A DNA stretch of 64,000 nucleotides, taken from contig NZ_AVPG01000002.1 in the NCBI RefSeq assembly GCF_000775615.1, positions 124,001-188,000 on the forward strand. Reading direction: 5' to 3'. This document shows, piece by piece, positions 7,969 through 17,182 of the stretch. The notes beneath the pieces are model-generated. The model searched no databases, was not told where the DNA came from, and worked only from the letters and a program-made list of their open reading frames with translations. The DNA comes from Pontibacillus litoralis JSM 072002. Its GTDB lineage: Bacteria; Bacillota; Bacilli; Bacillales; BH030062. A program made the translations under genes and the position numbers. Positions within the stretch are counted from its first letter, which is position 1; every line of letters starts with the position of its first letter.

Positions 7969-9642
7969 TTATTCAACAGAGAAAATAAATGAATAAATCG
8001 GCTGCTCGCCGTTGTGTATTTCTACTTCTAGATCTTCAAAGGTTTCTTCTAAATAAGCTTCTAACGCTTCTACTTCAGCTTGTGTAGCTTCTTCCCCACG
8101 TAAAATCGTTAAAATCTCATCTTCTTCCTCATCAATCATTGTGTTTAAAAGTTGTTTAGCTGTTTCTAATTTATCTCCATGAGTAGAAGTAATCTTCCCT
8201 TCCAAAATACCCATGAAGTTTCCTTGTTCAATCGTCATTCCGTCGATTTGAGTATCACGGACAGCATAAGTTAATTGACCTGTCTTAACCCCTTTAGCAG
8301 CAGCTTTCATCGCTTCTTGATTTTCTTCTAACGTTTGCTCGGCATTAAAGGATAGAAGGGCACTCATACCTTGAGGAACCGTTCGTGTTGGTACGACAGC
8401 CACATTCTCTTCTGCTAAAGCAGCAGCTTGATCTGCAGCCATCCAAATATTTTTATTGTTCGGTATTATAAGGATGTTCTTTGCATTTGCTTCTTTAATC
8501 GCTTGCGTAATATCTTGTGTGCTTGGATTCATCGTTTGTCCGCCTTCAATTACATAGGTTGCCCCGAGGCTTTCAAATATCTCTTTAATCCCTGCCCCCA
8601 TCGCTACCGTCACAATACCAAACTCTGATTTTTCACGTTGCTTAGGTTGCTTATCCTGTTTCTTATCGCCGACAATTGAAGTATGTTGCTCTCTCATGTT
8701 TTCTACTTTAATCTTGACTAAGCTTCCAAATCGTTGTCCTAGGTTCATTGCTTCCCCTGGGTGCTCAGCATGAACGTGTACTTTCACTAACTCCTCATCT
8801 GACACAACTAATAATGAGTCACCAATTTCAGATAACTCATTTCGGAATGCTGTTTCATCATAAGGATACTCGTTTAATTTCTCCTCTTCAAGCTTCACCA
8901 TAAACTCTGTGCAGTAACCAAATTCTATATCATCAGTATCCATAAAATCTTGAGCTAATTTATGATGTTCTGCATTAACCATATCATTCATACTCGGAGT
9001 TGTATCACCTAATTCTGGTAATGGCTCTCCTTTCAAATTAGCAAGAAATCCTTCATAAATCGTTACGAGCCCTTGACCACCACTATCAACTACTCCGACT
9101 TCTTTTAATACAGGTAACAACTCTGGTGTACGTTTTAAAGATGCTTTTGCTTCTGTTATTACTTTTTCTAAAAATGGAATCATTTCTACTTCTTCGTTAG
9201 CAATTGTCTCTGCAGCATTAGCGGCATCTTTGGCAACAGTTAATATCGTTCCTTCTACAGGCTTCATCACCGCCTTATAAGCTGTCTGAACGCCTGCTTG
9301 TAACGCTTCTGCAAAATCTGTTGGTGTGATGGTTTCTTTGTCGGCAACAGATTTACCGAATCCTCTAAACAATTGAGACAATATTACTCCTGAATTCCCT
9401 CTAGCCCCCATCAAAAGTCCTTTAGCTAACCTTTGTGCAACAATGCCTACATGATCGTCTTGAACATTACGTACTTCTTCCGCTCCAGAAGTCATCGATA
9501 AATTCATATTCGTTCCTGTATCCCCATCTGGAACTGGAAATACATTAAGAGCGTCGATCATCTTGGCATTATTCGTTAAATGGTTTGCTCCTGAGAGTAC
9601 CATTTTTGCAAAAGTAACTCCATCTAACCTTTGTGTCGTCAC
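7969..9642 (-). CDS. fakA: Fatty-acid kinase subunit FakA (DAK2/DhaL-type, YloV)
   Basis: FakA phosphorylates fatty acids bound to a FakB (DegV-type) protein, letting exogenous acyl chains enter PlsX/PlsY lipid synthesis. The 557-residue protein has an N-terminal DhaL-like ATP-binding domain with NVFPVPDGDTGTNMNLS (about residues 34-50) and GARGNSGVILSQLFRG, a central domain with a conserved cysteine (EFGYCTEFMV), and a C-terminal domain with EGGQTMNPST. The GTG at 9642 is the likely start, with AAGGAGG eight bases away; the in-frame ATG at 9660 lies on top of that ribosome site. The partner Asp23-family gene is 39 bases upstream. Confidence 0.94.
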   Translation of the reverse strand: MTTQRLDGVTFAKMVLSGANHLTNNAKMIDALNVFPVPDGDTGTNMNLSMTSGAEEVRNVQDDHVGIVAQRLAKGLLMGARGNSGVILSQLFRGFGKSVADKETITPTDFAEALQAGVQTAYKAVMKPVEGTILTVAKDAANAAETIANEEVEMIPFLEKVITEAKASLKRTPELLPVLKEVGVVDSGGQGLVTIYEGFLANLKGEPLPELGDTTPSMNDMVNAEHHKLAQDFMDTDDIEFGYCTEFMVKLEEEKLNEYPYDETAFRNELSEIGDSLLVVSDEELVKVHVHAEHPGEAMNLGQRFGSLVKIKVENMREQHTSIVGDKKQDKQPKQREKSEFGIVTVAMGAGIKEIFESLGATYVIEGGQTMNPSTQDITQAIKEANAKNILIIPNNKNIWMAADQAAALAEENVAVVPTRTVPQGMSALLSFNAEQTLEENQEAMKAAAKGVKTGQLTYAVRDTQIDGMTIEQGNFMGILEGKITSTHGDKLETAKQLLNTMIDEEEDEILTILRGEEATQAEVEALEAYLEETFEDLEVEIHNGEQPIYSFIFSVE

Positions 9643-9681
9643 TCGAATTTCCTCCTTCATTTCCTTACAGAATCCCCTATT

Positions 9682-10044
9682 TTATTCGTTTGTTACACGC
9701 ACACCCTGAATATAAATGTTTACAGAGTCTACTGATAATCCTACTGTCTTATTTAATGTATATTTCACTTGAGATTGAACGTTATGTGCAACCTCCGATA
9801 TTTTTGTACCATAGCTAACAATAATGTACATGTCAATATGTACTTGACCTTCTTCTTGTCGTACCATTATGCCTCGAGAAAAATTCTCTTTACGAAGTAT
9901 CTCAGCAATTCCATCCTTTAATTGCTTTTTAGAAGCCATACCGACAATGCCATAGCATTCTATCGCAGCTCCACCAGCAACTGTTGCAATTACCTCATTC
10001 GTAATCGTTACATGGCCATAATTGTTTGTTAAGTCAATGGACAT
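9682..10044 (-). CDS. yloU: Asp23/Gls24 family envelope stress protein (YloU)
   Basis: This 120-residue protein belongs to the Asp23/Gls24 family (DUF322), cytoplasmic proteins often found near the membrane and linked to envelope stress. It has the family core NEVIATVAGGAAIECYGIVGMASK and a C-terminal VSYGTKISEVAHNVQSQVKYT, matching B. subtilis YloU in length and almost throughout. An RBS (GGAGG) precedes the ATG. It is the first gene of a two-gene unit with fakA, an association conserved across Firmicutes. The exact function is not known. Confidence 0.93.
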   Translation of the reverse strand: MSIDLTNNYGHVTITNEVIATVAGGAAIECYGIVGMASKKQLKDGIAEILRKENFSRGIMVRQEEGQVHIDMYIIVSYGTKISEVAHNVQSQVKYTLNKTVGLSVDSVNIYIQGVRVTNE

Positions 10045-10328
10045 TTTATTTCCTCCTTCGTTCTTCTTAAACTTAAGGTCAATTTTACTACAACCTTCAT
10101 GAATTTAAAAGTAAGCACGAAATAGCTATGGATGATGCACCAATGACGTCCTTCCATCTTTCAAGACAGTGAGGTATGGATGCACGTCTACTTCATACGT
10201 CAACCGTTATTGCTATAACTATAATAAGTATAGCATCCGTCGTGTCTACGCACAAAAACCCCTTTCTACAATGGACGAAAACACTCCATCTGTCAAGTAA
10301 GTTTTCTTGATATATTTATGGAATAGTG
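10045..10328. other. Divergent intergenic region between yloU and rpmB
   Basis: No gene is visible. The region holds the yloU promoter and a roughly 180-base yloU leader. In that leader TATGGATGATGCAC (10127-10140) is imperfectly repeated as TATGGATGCAC (10175-10185). I see no known riboswitch consensus. Confidence 0.5.
10227..10255 (-). promoter_or_regulatory. Sigma-A promoter candidate for yloU-fakA
   Basis: On the minus strand TTGTGC (10255-10250), a 17-base spacer and TATACT (10232-10227) form a plausible sigma-A promoter. The -35 is weak. Confidence 0.55.
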
Positions 10329-10357
10329 TTGAAAAACAACTTTTCATGTGATAAATT
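10329..10357 (+). promoter_or_regulatory. Sigma-A promoter of rpmB
   Basis: TTGAAA (10329-10334), 17 bases, then TAAATT (10352-10357). The leader contains a small AAAGCT/AGCTTT hairpin at 10382-10399 shortly before the ribosome site. Confidence 0.7.
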
Positions 10358-10421
10358 AAATAGGTATTTGAAGATTTATATAAAGCTTAAAAGAGCTTTA
10401 TTGCAAGTAGGAGGGAAAATT

Positions 10422-10610
10422 ATGAGTCGTAAATGTGTCGTTTCTGGCCGTAAAACTACAACTGGTAACAACCGTTCACACGCGTTGAACGCATCTAAAC
10501 GCCAATTCAAAGCAAACGTTCAAAAGGTACGTGTTATGATTGACGGTAAACCTCAAAAAGTTTACGTTTCTGCTCGTGAGCTTAAATCAGGTAAACTTAA
10601 ACGCGTATAA
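10422..10610 (+). CDS. rpmB: Large ribosomal subunit protein bL28
   Basis: This 62-residue basic protein starts [20 protein letters not shown] and ends KSGKLKRV, the standard bL28 pattern. It is a structural protein of the 50S subunit. The ATG at 10422 follows AGGAGGG with normal spacing; the reading frame is open upstream to 10326 but that extension lies in the promoter and leader. Only one cysteine is present, so this is not the two-CxxC zinc form. It stands alone on the plus strand, convergent with spoVM, as in B. subtilis. Confidence 0.98.
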   Translation: MSRKCVVSGRKTTTGNNRSHALNASKRQFKANVQKVRVMIDGKPQKVYVSARELKSGKLKRV

Positions 10611-10626
10611 TTAGACATTTATTAAA

Positions 10627-10666
10627 TACAAAAAAAGCACCTGTTAAACGGTGCTTTTTTTGTATT
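10627..10666. terminator. Bidirectional terminator between rpmB and spoVM
   Basis: AAAAAAAGCACC and GGTGCTTTTTTT form a stem with T runs on both strands, so it can end both convergent transcripts. Confidence 0.9.
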
Positions 10667-10764
10667 TCCATACGAAAGGTTCCATTTTCCTTTTGTACTA
10701 CCTAACGAAGTATGAAATGCGAATTGTAAGAATGAAGCCATTAATGAATGAAAACATACATTTT

Positions 10765-10848
10765 TCAGGAATTCTTCTTGAATGTTCCCATTATAACACG
10801 GACGAAACCACCAATGAACCGTGGGAGTTTAATAGTATAAAACTTCAT
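10765..10848 (-). CDS. spoVM: Stage V sporulation protein SpoVM (27 residues)
   Basis: A 27-codon gene on the minus strand reads MKFYTIKLPRFIGGFVRVIM followed by GTFKKNS and TGA. This is almost the same as B. subtilis SpoVM (26 residues, MKFYTIKLPKFLGGIVRAML at its start), including the central Pro, Gly-Gly and basic residues. SpoVM is an amphipathic helix that recognises the convex forespore membrane and anchors SpoIVA to start spore-coat assembly. A strong GGAGGGG lies five bases before the ATG. Its position between thiN and the terminator shared with rpmB is the same as in B. subtilis. It is normally made in the mother cell under sigma-E; I see no clear sigma-E promoter here. Confidence 0.96.
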   Translation of the reverse strand: MKFYTIKLPRFIGGFVRVIMGTFKKNS

Positions 10849-10902
10849 AGGTTCCCCTCCTCTAACAGAGATCCAACAATCGATATAAAGTAAGCCAACC
10901 CG

Positions 10903-11559
10903 TTATGGTTCTAGTACATCGCGGCTCTTTACTAGTAATACTATGCCTTCTCGAAATGAAAAAGTACCACTTTCTGAAATAAGCTTATTGGATATACTCA
11001 ACGTTGAACCCCACTGAACTGTTGCATTTTCTAATGGGTAGTAAAAGGAGGAAAGTGTTAGCCCTTTAATCTCTGGTGTAAATGGGATAAAAGAAAGGTT
11101 AGAGAAAGCGTCATCGTGTTCTATCTTATATGTCCCTGGAACTTTTAATTCTACCCAATTTCCATTATCCACTATAATACCTCTCACCTTATGTTGTTCT
11201 ACTGTGTGCAATAGTTGAAGATTGACCAATTCGTGATCAAGACGTCCACCTGTTACACCGAAAAAATACAGTACAGTCGGGTGAAAACTAAGCGCTTTGC
11301 GCAGTGCAATCTCTAAATCTGTTTCATCTTTTTCCGCTTCATATTCTTCTATGCTATGTGATGCATCACGAATCAACTGTAACTCTTCCTCTGTAACTGA
11401 ATCAAAATCTCCCACACAGTAATTCGGACGGATACCTTGCTGAATTAACACCTTACATCCATGATCTGCACCTATCCAAATCATATTCTCTTCATTATAT
11501 TCCGTTAAATTCGGAATATGTTTCATTGGGCCTCCGCCAACAATCGCTACCTTAGTCAA
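10903..11559 (-). CDS. thiN: Thiamine pyrophosphokinase
   Basis: ThiN converts thiamine and ATP to thiamine diphosphate, a step in cofactor salvage. The protein of about 218 residues has the family motifs GADHGCKVLIQQGIRPNYCVGDFDS near its start, then EKDETDLEIAL and FGVTGGRLDHELVNLQLL, which build the thiamine/ATP site. The start is uncertain: no ATG fits, and a TTG at 11559 gives MTKVAIVGGGP, matching known N-termini; a TTG at 11571 is the alternative. It lies 87 bases after rpe, behind a terminator, so expression may depend on read-through. Confidence 0.92.
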   Translation of the reverse strand: MTKVAIVGGGPMKHIPNLTEYNEENMIWIGADHGCKVLIQQGIRPNYCVGDFDSVTEEELQLIRDASHSIEEYEAEKDETDLEIALRKALSFHPTVLYFFGVTGGRLDHELVNLQLLHTVEQHKVRGIIVDNGNWVELKVPGTYKIEHDDAFSNLSFIPFTPEIKGLTLSSFYYPLENATVQWGSTLSISNKLISESGTFSFREGIVLLVKSRDVLEP

Positions 11560-11599
11560 GTGAAACACCAACCCTTCTCACAAAATGTACATATGTAGC

Positions 11600-11626
11600 A
11601 AAAAACTGCCATTTAGGCAGTTTTTT
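11600..11626 (-). terminator. Terminator between rpe and thiN
   Basis: AAAAAACTGCC-ATTTA-GGCAGTTTTTT is a compact hairpin with a T run on both strands, 20 bases after the rpe stop. Confidence 0.85.
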
Positions 11627-11646
11627 AGAATGAATAGAAGTTAAAA

Positions 11647-12306
11647 CTATTTAGACTGTGTATCTGCTATAATGGCTTCTATAGCCTTTGCACGATCATC
11701 TTGATTAAAGACAGCACTGCCCGCAACAAGAACGTCTGCACCCGCATCTACGCATTGTTTAGCCGTTCCTACTTTCACACCACCATCAATTTCAATTTCA
11801 AAAGAAAGCCCTAGTTCTTTACGCCATGTAGCTACTTGTTCAATTTTCGGCACAACAGAATCAATAAAGGACTGACCTCCGAAACCTGGGTTAACCGTCA
11901 TAAGCAATACCATATCCACATCAGGTAAAATAGGCTTAATCCATTCTGCAGGAGTGGCAGGGTTTAAAACGACACCTGCTTTACACCCTTCTGATTTAAT
12001 TAATTGAATGGTACGGTGTAAGTGTGTACACGCTTCTTGATGAACAGTAATTATATCGGCACCAGCCTTTGCAAATGTCGAAACATACAAGTCAGGGTTC
12101 TCAATCATTAAGTGTACATCAAGAGGTAAATCAGTCACTGGACGAATCGCCTCTACAATGAGAGGACCAATTGTAATATTCGGTACAAAATGTCCATCCA
12201 TTACATCTACGTGAATGTAGTGTGCGCCACCACGCTCTACGTCTTTAATTTCTTCTCCTAGCTTTGCAAAATCGGCTGATAAAATTGATGGTGCTATTTT
12301 AGTCAT
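11647..12306 (-). CDS. rpe: Ribulose-phosphate 3-epimerase
   Basis: This enzyme interconverts ribulose 5-phosphate and xylulose 5-phosphate in the pentose-phosphate pathway. The 219-residue TIM-barrel has the family signatures [53 protein letters not shown] and IDGGV, including the metal-binding His/Asp residues. Length is typical. It starts three bases after rsgA stops, with GAGG nine bases before the ATG, continuing the prpC-prkC-rsgA-rpe-thiN order of B. subtilis. Confidence 0.98.
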   Translation of the reverse strand: MTKIAPSILSADFAKLGEEIKDVERGGAHYIHVDVMDGHFVPNITIGPLIVEAIRPVTDLPLDVHLMIENPDLYVSTFAKAGADIITVHQEACTHLHRTIQLIKSEGCKAGVVLNPATPAEWIKPILPDVDMVLLMTVNPGFGGQSFIDSVVPKIEQVATWRKELGLSFEIEIDGGVKVGTAKQCVDAGADVLVAGSAVFNQDDRAKAIEAIIADTQSK

Positions 12307-12309
12307 TAG

Positions 12310-13191
12310 TTAATACCTCGGCTTTCTATTTTGTATATCTTCATAAAATTGCATGTAGTTATTGTAACGATACGCTGAAATTAGCCCTGAAGCAACCGCC
12401 TCTTTTACGGCGCACTTTGGTTCTTTATGGTGCATACATCCTCTAAATTTACATTGCTCACCATAGTGCTTCAATTCGGGAAAATAATCTCGTAACGTTT
12501 CTAATTCAATATCATGCAACTCTAAAGAACTAAATCCCGGAGTATCTGCAACAAGCCCTTCCTCCAATTCAATTAATTCCACATGTCTTGTCGTATGCTT
12601 CCCCCGTCCTAAGCTTTTTGAGATGTCATTCGTTTCAATCGCTAATGACGGATGTAAAGCATTTAACAGGGAGGATTTCCCAACACCTGATTGACCTGCA
12701 ACGACAGATGTTTTGCCGCGAAGATGAGGAATAATCATCTCCATATTCTGTTCCACTTTCACTGACCCCATGATTACAACATATCCTAATGCTTCATAAT
12801 CTCGTTTATATTGCTCCATTTGGTCCATCTGTTGTTCGGATGCTAAATCTGTTTTTGTAAATACAATGATTGGTTGAATCGATTTCGACTCTACTAATAC
12901 TAGAAAACGATCCAACAAAAATGTCTTAAATTCTGGCTCTACGACCGAAGCAACAACAATCGCTTGGTCGACGTTAGCTATTGGAGGACGAATGAGCTCA
13001 TTTCTTCGCTCTTGTACACCTAAAATGTACCCTTCATCATTTACATCCGTTTCAAATGTTACGTAATCCCCCACCAGTGGTGTAACTTTTTTCTTACGGA
13101 AATTCCCCCTTCCTTTGCAAGGATAAAGGTTTCCTTCCGATCGCACATAGTAAAATCCACTTAATGCTTTCATAATTTGTCCATTCGGCAT
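12310..13191 (-). CDS. rsgA: Ribosome small-subunit GTPase RsgA (CpgA)
   Basis: RsgA is a circularly permuted GTPase that acts late in 30S maturation. The 293-residue protein has an N-terminal OB fold (about residues 1-65), the G4-like TKTDL motif at about 112-116, the G1 P-loop GQSGVGKS at 166-173, DTPGF at 216-220, and a C-terminal zinc site with Cys247, Cys252, His254 and Cys260. The G4-before-G1 order shows the permutation. Its ATG immediately follows the prkC stop. In B. subtilis it is a substrate of PrkC, which fits the adjacency. Confidence 0.98.
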   Translation of the reverse strand: MPNGQIMKALSGFYYVRSEGNLYPCKGRGNFRKKKVTPLVGDYVTFETDVNDEGYILGVQERRNELIRPPIANVDQAIVVASVVEPEFKTFLLDRFLVLVESKSIQPIIVFTKTDLASEQQMDQMEQYKRDYEALGYVVIMGSVKVEQNMEMIIPHLRGKTSVVAGQSGVGKSSLLNALHPSLAIETNDISKSLGRGKHTTRHVELIELEEGLVADTPGFSSLELHDIELETLRDYFPELKHYGEQCKFRGCMHHKEPKCAVKEAVASGLISAYRYNNYMQFYEDIQNRKPRY

Positions 13192-15318
13192 TTATTCACT
13201 CTCACCCTCTTCATAAGGCACAGTTTCTTCCTTCACTACTTTATCATCAAGCATGATTTTATATTGCCCTTTTTGACCATCTGCAATGGTTAGGTCAAAT
13301 TCATACTGTGTCGTTTTCGTAATCCGCTCTTCGATGGAAATTTCTTCAATATCCCGATTCATATCTTCTATATAAATGCGAACGACATACTCTTTTTGTT
13401 TTTGGCCTTTCTCCGTTTCTTTATCGGTTGGCTCATTATTTTCTTTAGGTTTGTCTTCCTTTTGTTGCTCATCTTCCTCTTTTTTCTTAGGAGGAGATGA
13501 TTCCTCAGGAATTTCTACCGTATAAGAAATCGAATTGGTCACTGGTGGCTTCTCTTTAGGACCTTTAGACACCCATACTTCAACCTCTGAACCCGGTTGT
13601 ACCTCTTCGTAAGGATCCGGAGCTTGACGAATGATTTCCCCTTCAGGAACCGAATCTGAATGCTCATAATTCGGATCTTTTACGGATATCCCACTCTCTT
13701 CCTCACCATACTGTTGCGCTTCTTCTAGCGTTTTACCTTCAAGCTTCTTAATAGTTATTAATTCAGGACCTTTACTAACATCAAAAATCACCTTTGTATC
13801 TTCTGGAAGCACTTCATCTCCTGGTGAAGGTTGTACTTGTCCTATAATTTGGCCAACTGGCTCATTCGAATACTGTTCGTAACTAATTACACTATATCCC
13901 TCTTCTTCAAGCGTTTCTTTTGTTTGAGAAAACTCTTCTCCAGTATAATCAGCAAATTCTACTTTCTCTTTCCCTAAGCTCGTGTAAATCGAAACTGTCG
14001 CCCCTTCACGAACCGTGTTTCCTCCATCTGGACTAGTTCGTACGACAAGCCCTTCTTCTATTTCCTCCGAATGCACCTTTTCTTGTTCAACAGCAAGCTT
14101 TAAATCACTTAATTCACTATAAGCTTCTTCATACGACATTTCAGTCACATCTGGCACTTGCACTTCTTCCGGCATGGTCACTTTGATATAAACAAAAAAC
14201 GCCAAAAGAACTAACGTAAGAAAAGCAATAATCCCAACAATAATTTTCCATGCTCTTTTGGATTTCTTTGATGAGGTACTTTCTTTTTTCGCTTTTTTGG
14301 CCTTCTTATTGGCATGATTTTGCTCGTTCTGTTTGGAAACTTTCGTCGGTACTGTTTGCGAAGCATTAGTATGATGAATAATGGTGTTCTCTTGTGCTTC
14401 ATGATCCTTATACATATCATCCGTTATAATAGGGATTGCTCTCGTGATTTCTTCGTCTTCCCCTTGTGGTACAGTAAACTTCGCTTCATGTAGTCGATCC
14501 GGATGTAGCACTGTCTCTAAATCATCGACCATATCGTAAATGTCTTCATAACGATGAAATGGATCTTTCGCTGTCGCTTTCAATACTACATTCTCTACGC
14601 TTTGAGGAACCGCTTCATTCCATCGTCTTAAAGAGGGGGTTTCGCTTTGTAAATGCTTGATTGCAATAGATACCGCTGATTGACCTGAGAAAGGTAAGCG
14701 TCCTGTTAGCATTTCAAATAATACGATGCCGATTGAATAAATATCCGACTTCTTTGTAGCCATACCTCCACGAGCTTGTTCTGGTGATAAGTAATGAACT
14801 GTACCTAATACACTATTCGTCTGTGTTAGTGACGTAGCACTTAACGCCATAGCAATGCCGAAGTCTGTTACTTTGATTTGTTTATAATTATTAATCAATA
14901 TATTTTGCGGTTTTATATCGCGATGAATTATATCATTGTCATGGGCATGAGATATTGCCGCTGTAATTTGCTTCGCTATATCAACAGCATCCTTCACATC
15001 AAGTGGGCCATGCTTTTGAATATATTGCTTCAACGTCATTCCATCTACATACTCCATCACGATGTAATAAATATGCTCTTCTTCACCAACATCAAATATA
15101 TTAACAATATTCGGATTGGATAAACTTGTTGCGGAATGTGCTTCCCTTCGAAACCTGGCAATAAATTCTTCGTCATTGGCATATTCTAACCGCAGTACTT
15201 TAATCGCTACGTGACGATTAAGAATAGTATCAATAGCTAAATAGACGTTTGCCATACCGCCACCGCCGACCATCTCTTTTATTTCATAGCGATCATTTAT
15301 GACGTGGCCTCTTAGCAT
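13192..15318 (-). CDS. prkC: PASTA-domain Ser/Thr protein kinase PrkC
   Basis: PrkC is a membrane eukaryotic-type kinase that senses muropeptides and phosphorylates targets such as EF-G and RsgA, influencing spore germination and stationary phase. The kinase domain (residues 11-270) shows GGGGMANV, Lys40, HRDIKPQN with Asp134 and DFG at 152-154. A single transmembrane helix near residues 358-384 is followed by three PASTA repeats (about 388-590), a very acidic Lys/Glu-rich linker, and a C-terminal beta domain. At 708 residues it is about 60 longer than B. subtilis PrkC, chiefly in the basic pre-membrane segment and the charged linker. It overlaps prpC by seven bases. Confidence 0.97.
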   Translation of the reverse strand: MLRGHVINDRYEIKEMVGGGGMANVYLAIDTILNRHVAIKVLRLEYANDEEFIARFRREAHSATSLSNPNIVNIFDVGEEEHIYYIVMEYVDGMTLKQYIQKHGPLDVKDAVDIAKQITAAISHAHDNDIIHRDIKPQNILINNYKQIKVTDFGIAMALSATSLTQTNSVLGTVHYLSPEQARGGMATKKSDIYSIGIVLFEMLTGRLPFSGQSAVSIAIKHLQSETPSLRRWNEAVPQSVENVVLKATAKDPFHRYEDIYDMVDDLETVLHPDRLHEAKFTVPQGEDEEITRAIPIITDDMYKDHEAQENTIIHHTNASQTVPTKVSKQNEQNHANKKAKKAKKESTSSKKSKRAWKIIVGIIAFLTLVLLAFFVYIKVTMPEEVQVPDVTEMSYEEAYSELSDLKLAVEQEKVHSEEIEEGLVVRTSPDGGNTVREGATVSIYTSLGKEKVEFADYTGEEFSQTKETLEEEGYSVISYEQYSNEPVGQIIGQVQPSPGDEVLPEDTKVIFDVSKGPELITIKKLEGKTLEEAQQYGEEESGISVKDPNYEHSDSVPEGEIIRQAPDPYEEVQPGSEVEVWVSKGPKEKPPVTNSISYTVEIPEESSPPKKKEEDEQQKEDKPKENNEPTDKETEKGQKQKEYVVRIYIEDMNRDIEEISIEERITKTTQYEFDLTIADGQKGQYKIMLDDKVVKEETVPYEEGESE

Positions 15319-16073
15319 GAAACATCACCAGCTTCCCTCTCCGTTTCACGCTCTACGATTGCGATGGAAATGTTATCTTCTCCACCACGTTTGTTGGCAA
15401 CTTGGATAAGCTTTTCTACTTTTTCTTGCACTTGTACTGGCTCCGTTAAAAAGCTACCTATTTCATCGTCAGTTAGTTTATTCGAAAGTCCATCTGAACA
15501 AAGCAATAATTTGTGTTGATATTCCCATGTTATCGTTCTTACATCCATATCAACAGCGCGTTCCGTTCCAAGCGCTTTTATCAGTACGTTTTTTCTCGGG
15601 TGGTGCTTGGCGTCTTGAGGTGATATTTGGCCTGTTCGGACAAGTTCATTGACTAACGAATGGTCTTCTGTGATTTGTTTCAATTCACTATTAACATGCA
15701 TATAGCATCGGCTATCTCCAATATGAGCAACGCTTACATAATCTTCTGTACATATGGCTGCTACGATTGTTGTACCCATTCCATGGCAGTCCTCATGTTG
15801 ACTGGCATACTCATATATTTCTGAATTCACGTGCCTCACAGCTTCTTCTAACCATGTTTCAGCAGCTTCCGGTGTTGAAATAGTCGGAGTGAATTTCCAT
15901 TTATTATGTAAGGATGATGTAGCAATGCTACTTGCTACATCACCTGCTTTATGACCACCCATCCCGTCTGCAACAACCGCCAACAACTGGTAACCTTCAT
16001 TATAGAACAATCCACCTGCATCTTCATTATGGCTTCTTACTTGGCCGATATCTGTTAAAAAATATGCGTCCAT
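15312..16073 (-). CDS. prpC: PP2C-type protein phosphatase PrpC (Stp)
   Basis: PrpC removes phosphate from PrkC and its substrates. The 253-residue PPM-family protein has the metal-binding motifs VRSHNED, VVADGMGGHKAGDVAS, HIGDSRCY, CSDGLSN and GGEDNIS in order. The ATG at 16073 is preferred because GAGG lies eight bases before it; a GTG at 16082 in frame is too close. It starts just after the rlmN stop and overlaps prkC, so phosphatase and kinase are co-translated. Confidence 0.97.
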   Translation of the reverse strand: MDAYFLTDIGQVRSHNEDAGGLFYNEGYQLLAVVADGMGGHKAGDVASSIATSSLHNKWKFTPTISTPEAAETWLEEAVRHVNSEIYEYASQHEDCHGMGTTIVAAICTEDYVSVAHIGDSRCYMHVNSELKQITEDHSLVNELVRTGQISPQDAKHHPRKNVLIKALGTERAVDMDVRTITWEYQHKLLLCSDGLSNKLTDDEIGSFLTEPVQVQEKVEKLIQVANKRGGEDNISIAIVERETEREAGDVSC

Positions 16074-16078
16074 ATCAT

Positions 16079-17182
16079 TCACCTCGTTTCACTTTTACGC
16101 TCCTTCGCTCGCAACTGACCGCAAGCTGCATCAATATCATGTCCCTGTTCACGACGAATGGTGACATTAATCCCATTTTCTTTCAACGTTCTTTCGAATT
16201 CAAAAATTTGACTTCTCTCTGTTCGCACGTAATTACGTTCAGGAACGAAATTAACGGGAATTAAATTAACATGTATATTTAAGTGATAATCTTTAATTAA
16301 CTTCGCTAATGCTTGGGCTTCTTCAACAGAATCATTCTCTCCACCCATTAAACCATATTCAAATGTGACACGTCTTCCGGTCGTTTCATTGTAATACTTT
16401 ACAGATGGTAACAACTTTTCTAATGGAAAAGCTTTATTTACCGGCATTAATTTAGAACGCCGTTCATTCGTCACAGCGTGTAACGAAACAGCGAAATTAA
16501 CTTGTAATTTCTCATTAGCAAAATCATATATACGAGGTACAATCCCGCTTGTAGAAAGTGTTATATGTCTAGCACCGATATTGATTCCTTTATCATGATT
16601 GATTGTACGTAAAAATGCCATAATTTCTTCATAATTATCAAAAGGTTCCCCAATCCCCATTAATACAATGGAAGATACTCGCTCCCCTTGCTCATCTAAA
16701 GCGCGCTGAACTTTAAGCACCTGGCTAACAATTTCTCCTGACTCTAGTTGGCGTTTTAATCCACCTAGCGTAGAAGCGCAAAACGTACAACCTATGCGAC
16801 AGCCTACTTGACTCGTTACACAAACAGAGTAACCATAATCATGCTTCATTAGTACAGTTTCAATCGTGTACCCATCATTCATTTCAAAAAGAAACTTCAT
16901 TGTTCTTCCATCAGAAGACTTTTGTTGGACAACTGTCTCAAGCGTTGTTATCTTAAAGGAATCCTTTAATTTTTCACGCAACCCTTTAGATAAATTCGTC
17001 ATATCCTCAAAGTCTTCTACTCGTTTTTGATAGAGCCATTCAAAGATTTGCGTTGCACGAAACTTAGGCTCCCCATTATCTACTAACCATTGTTGCAATT
17101 CATCAAACGTCATCGAATAAATAGAATCTCGTTTATTCGGACGATTGCTTTTCTCCCGTTTCTTCTTCATCACTTCAGCCAT
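16079..17182 (-). CDS. rlmN: Dual-specificity 23S rRNA/tRNA adenine-C2 methyltransferase RlmN
   Basis: RlmN is a radical-SAM enzyme that methylates A2503 in 23S rRNA and A37 in some tRNAs. The 367-residue protein has an N-terminal accessory domain, the cluster motif CRIGCTFC (cysteines at about 128, 132 and 135), the GIGEPFDNY motif, and a C-terminal DAACGQL with the catalytic cysteine. The ATG at 17182 has AAAGG nine bases upstream; the ATG at 17191 abuts it. It overlaps rsmB by eight bases. Confidence 0.97.
   Translation of the reverse strand: MAEVMKKKREKSNRPNKRDSIYSMTFDELQQWLVDNGEPKFRATQIFEWLYQKRVEDFEDMTNLSKGLREKLKDSFKITTLETVVQQKSSDGRTMKFLFEMNDGYTIETVLMKHDYGYSVCVTSQVGCRIGCTFCASTLGGLKRQLESGEIVSQVLKVQRALDEQGERVSSIVLMGIGEPFDNYEEIMAFLRTINHDKGINIGARHITLSTSGIVPRIYDFANEKLQVNFAVSLHAVTNERRSKLMPVNKAFPLEKLLPSVKYYNETTGRRVTFEYGLMGGENDSVEEAQALAKLIKDYHLNIHVNLIPVNFVPERNYVRTERSQIFEFERTLKENGINVTIRREQGHDIDAACGQLRAKERKSETR

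Noticed and set aside
10651-10893. 80-codon plus-strand frame after rpmB
   Set aside because: It lies opposite spoVM and the end of the convergent unit, has no ribosome site and resembles no known protein.
14211-14420. 69-codon minus-strand frame rich in Arg and Lys inside prkC
   Set aside because: It is a shifted frame of the Lys-rich prkC linker, with no start signal.
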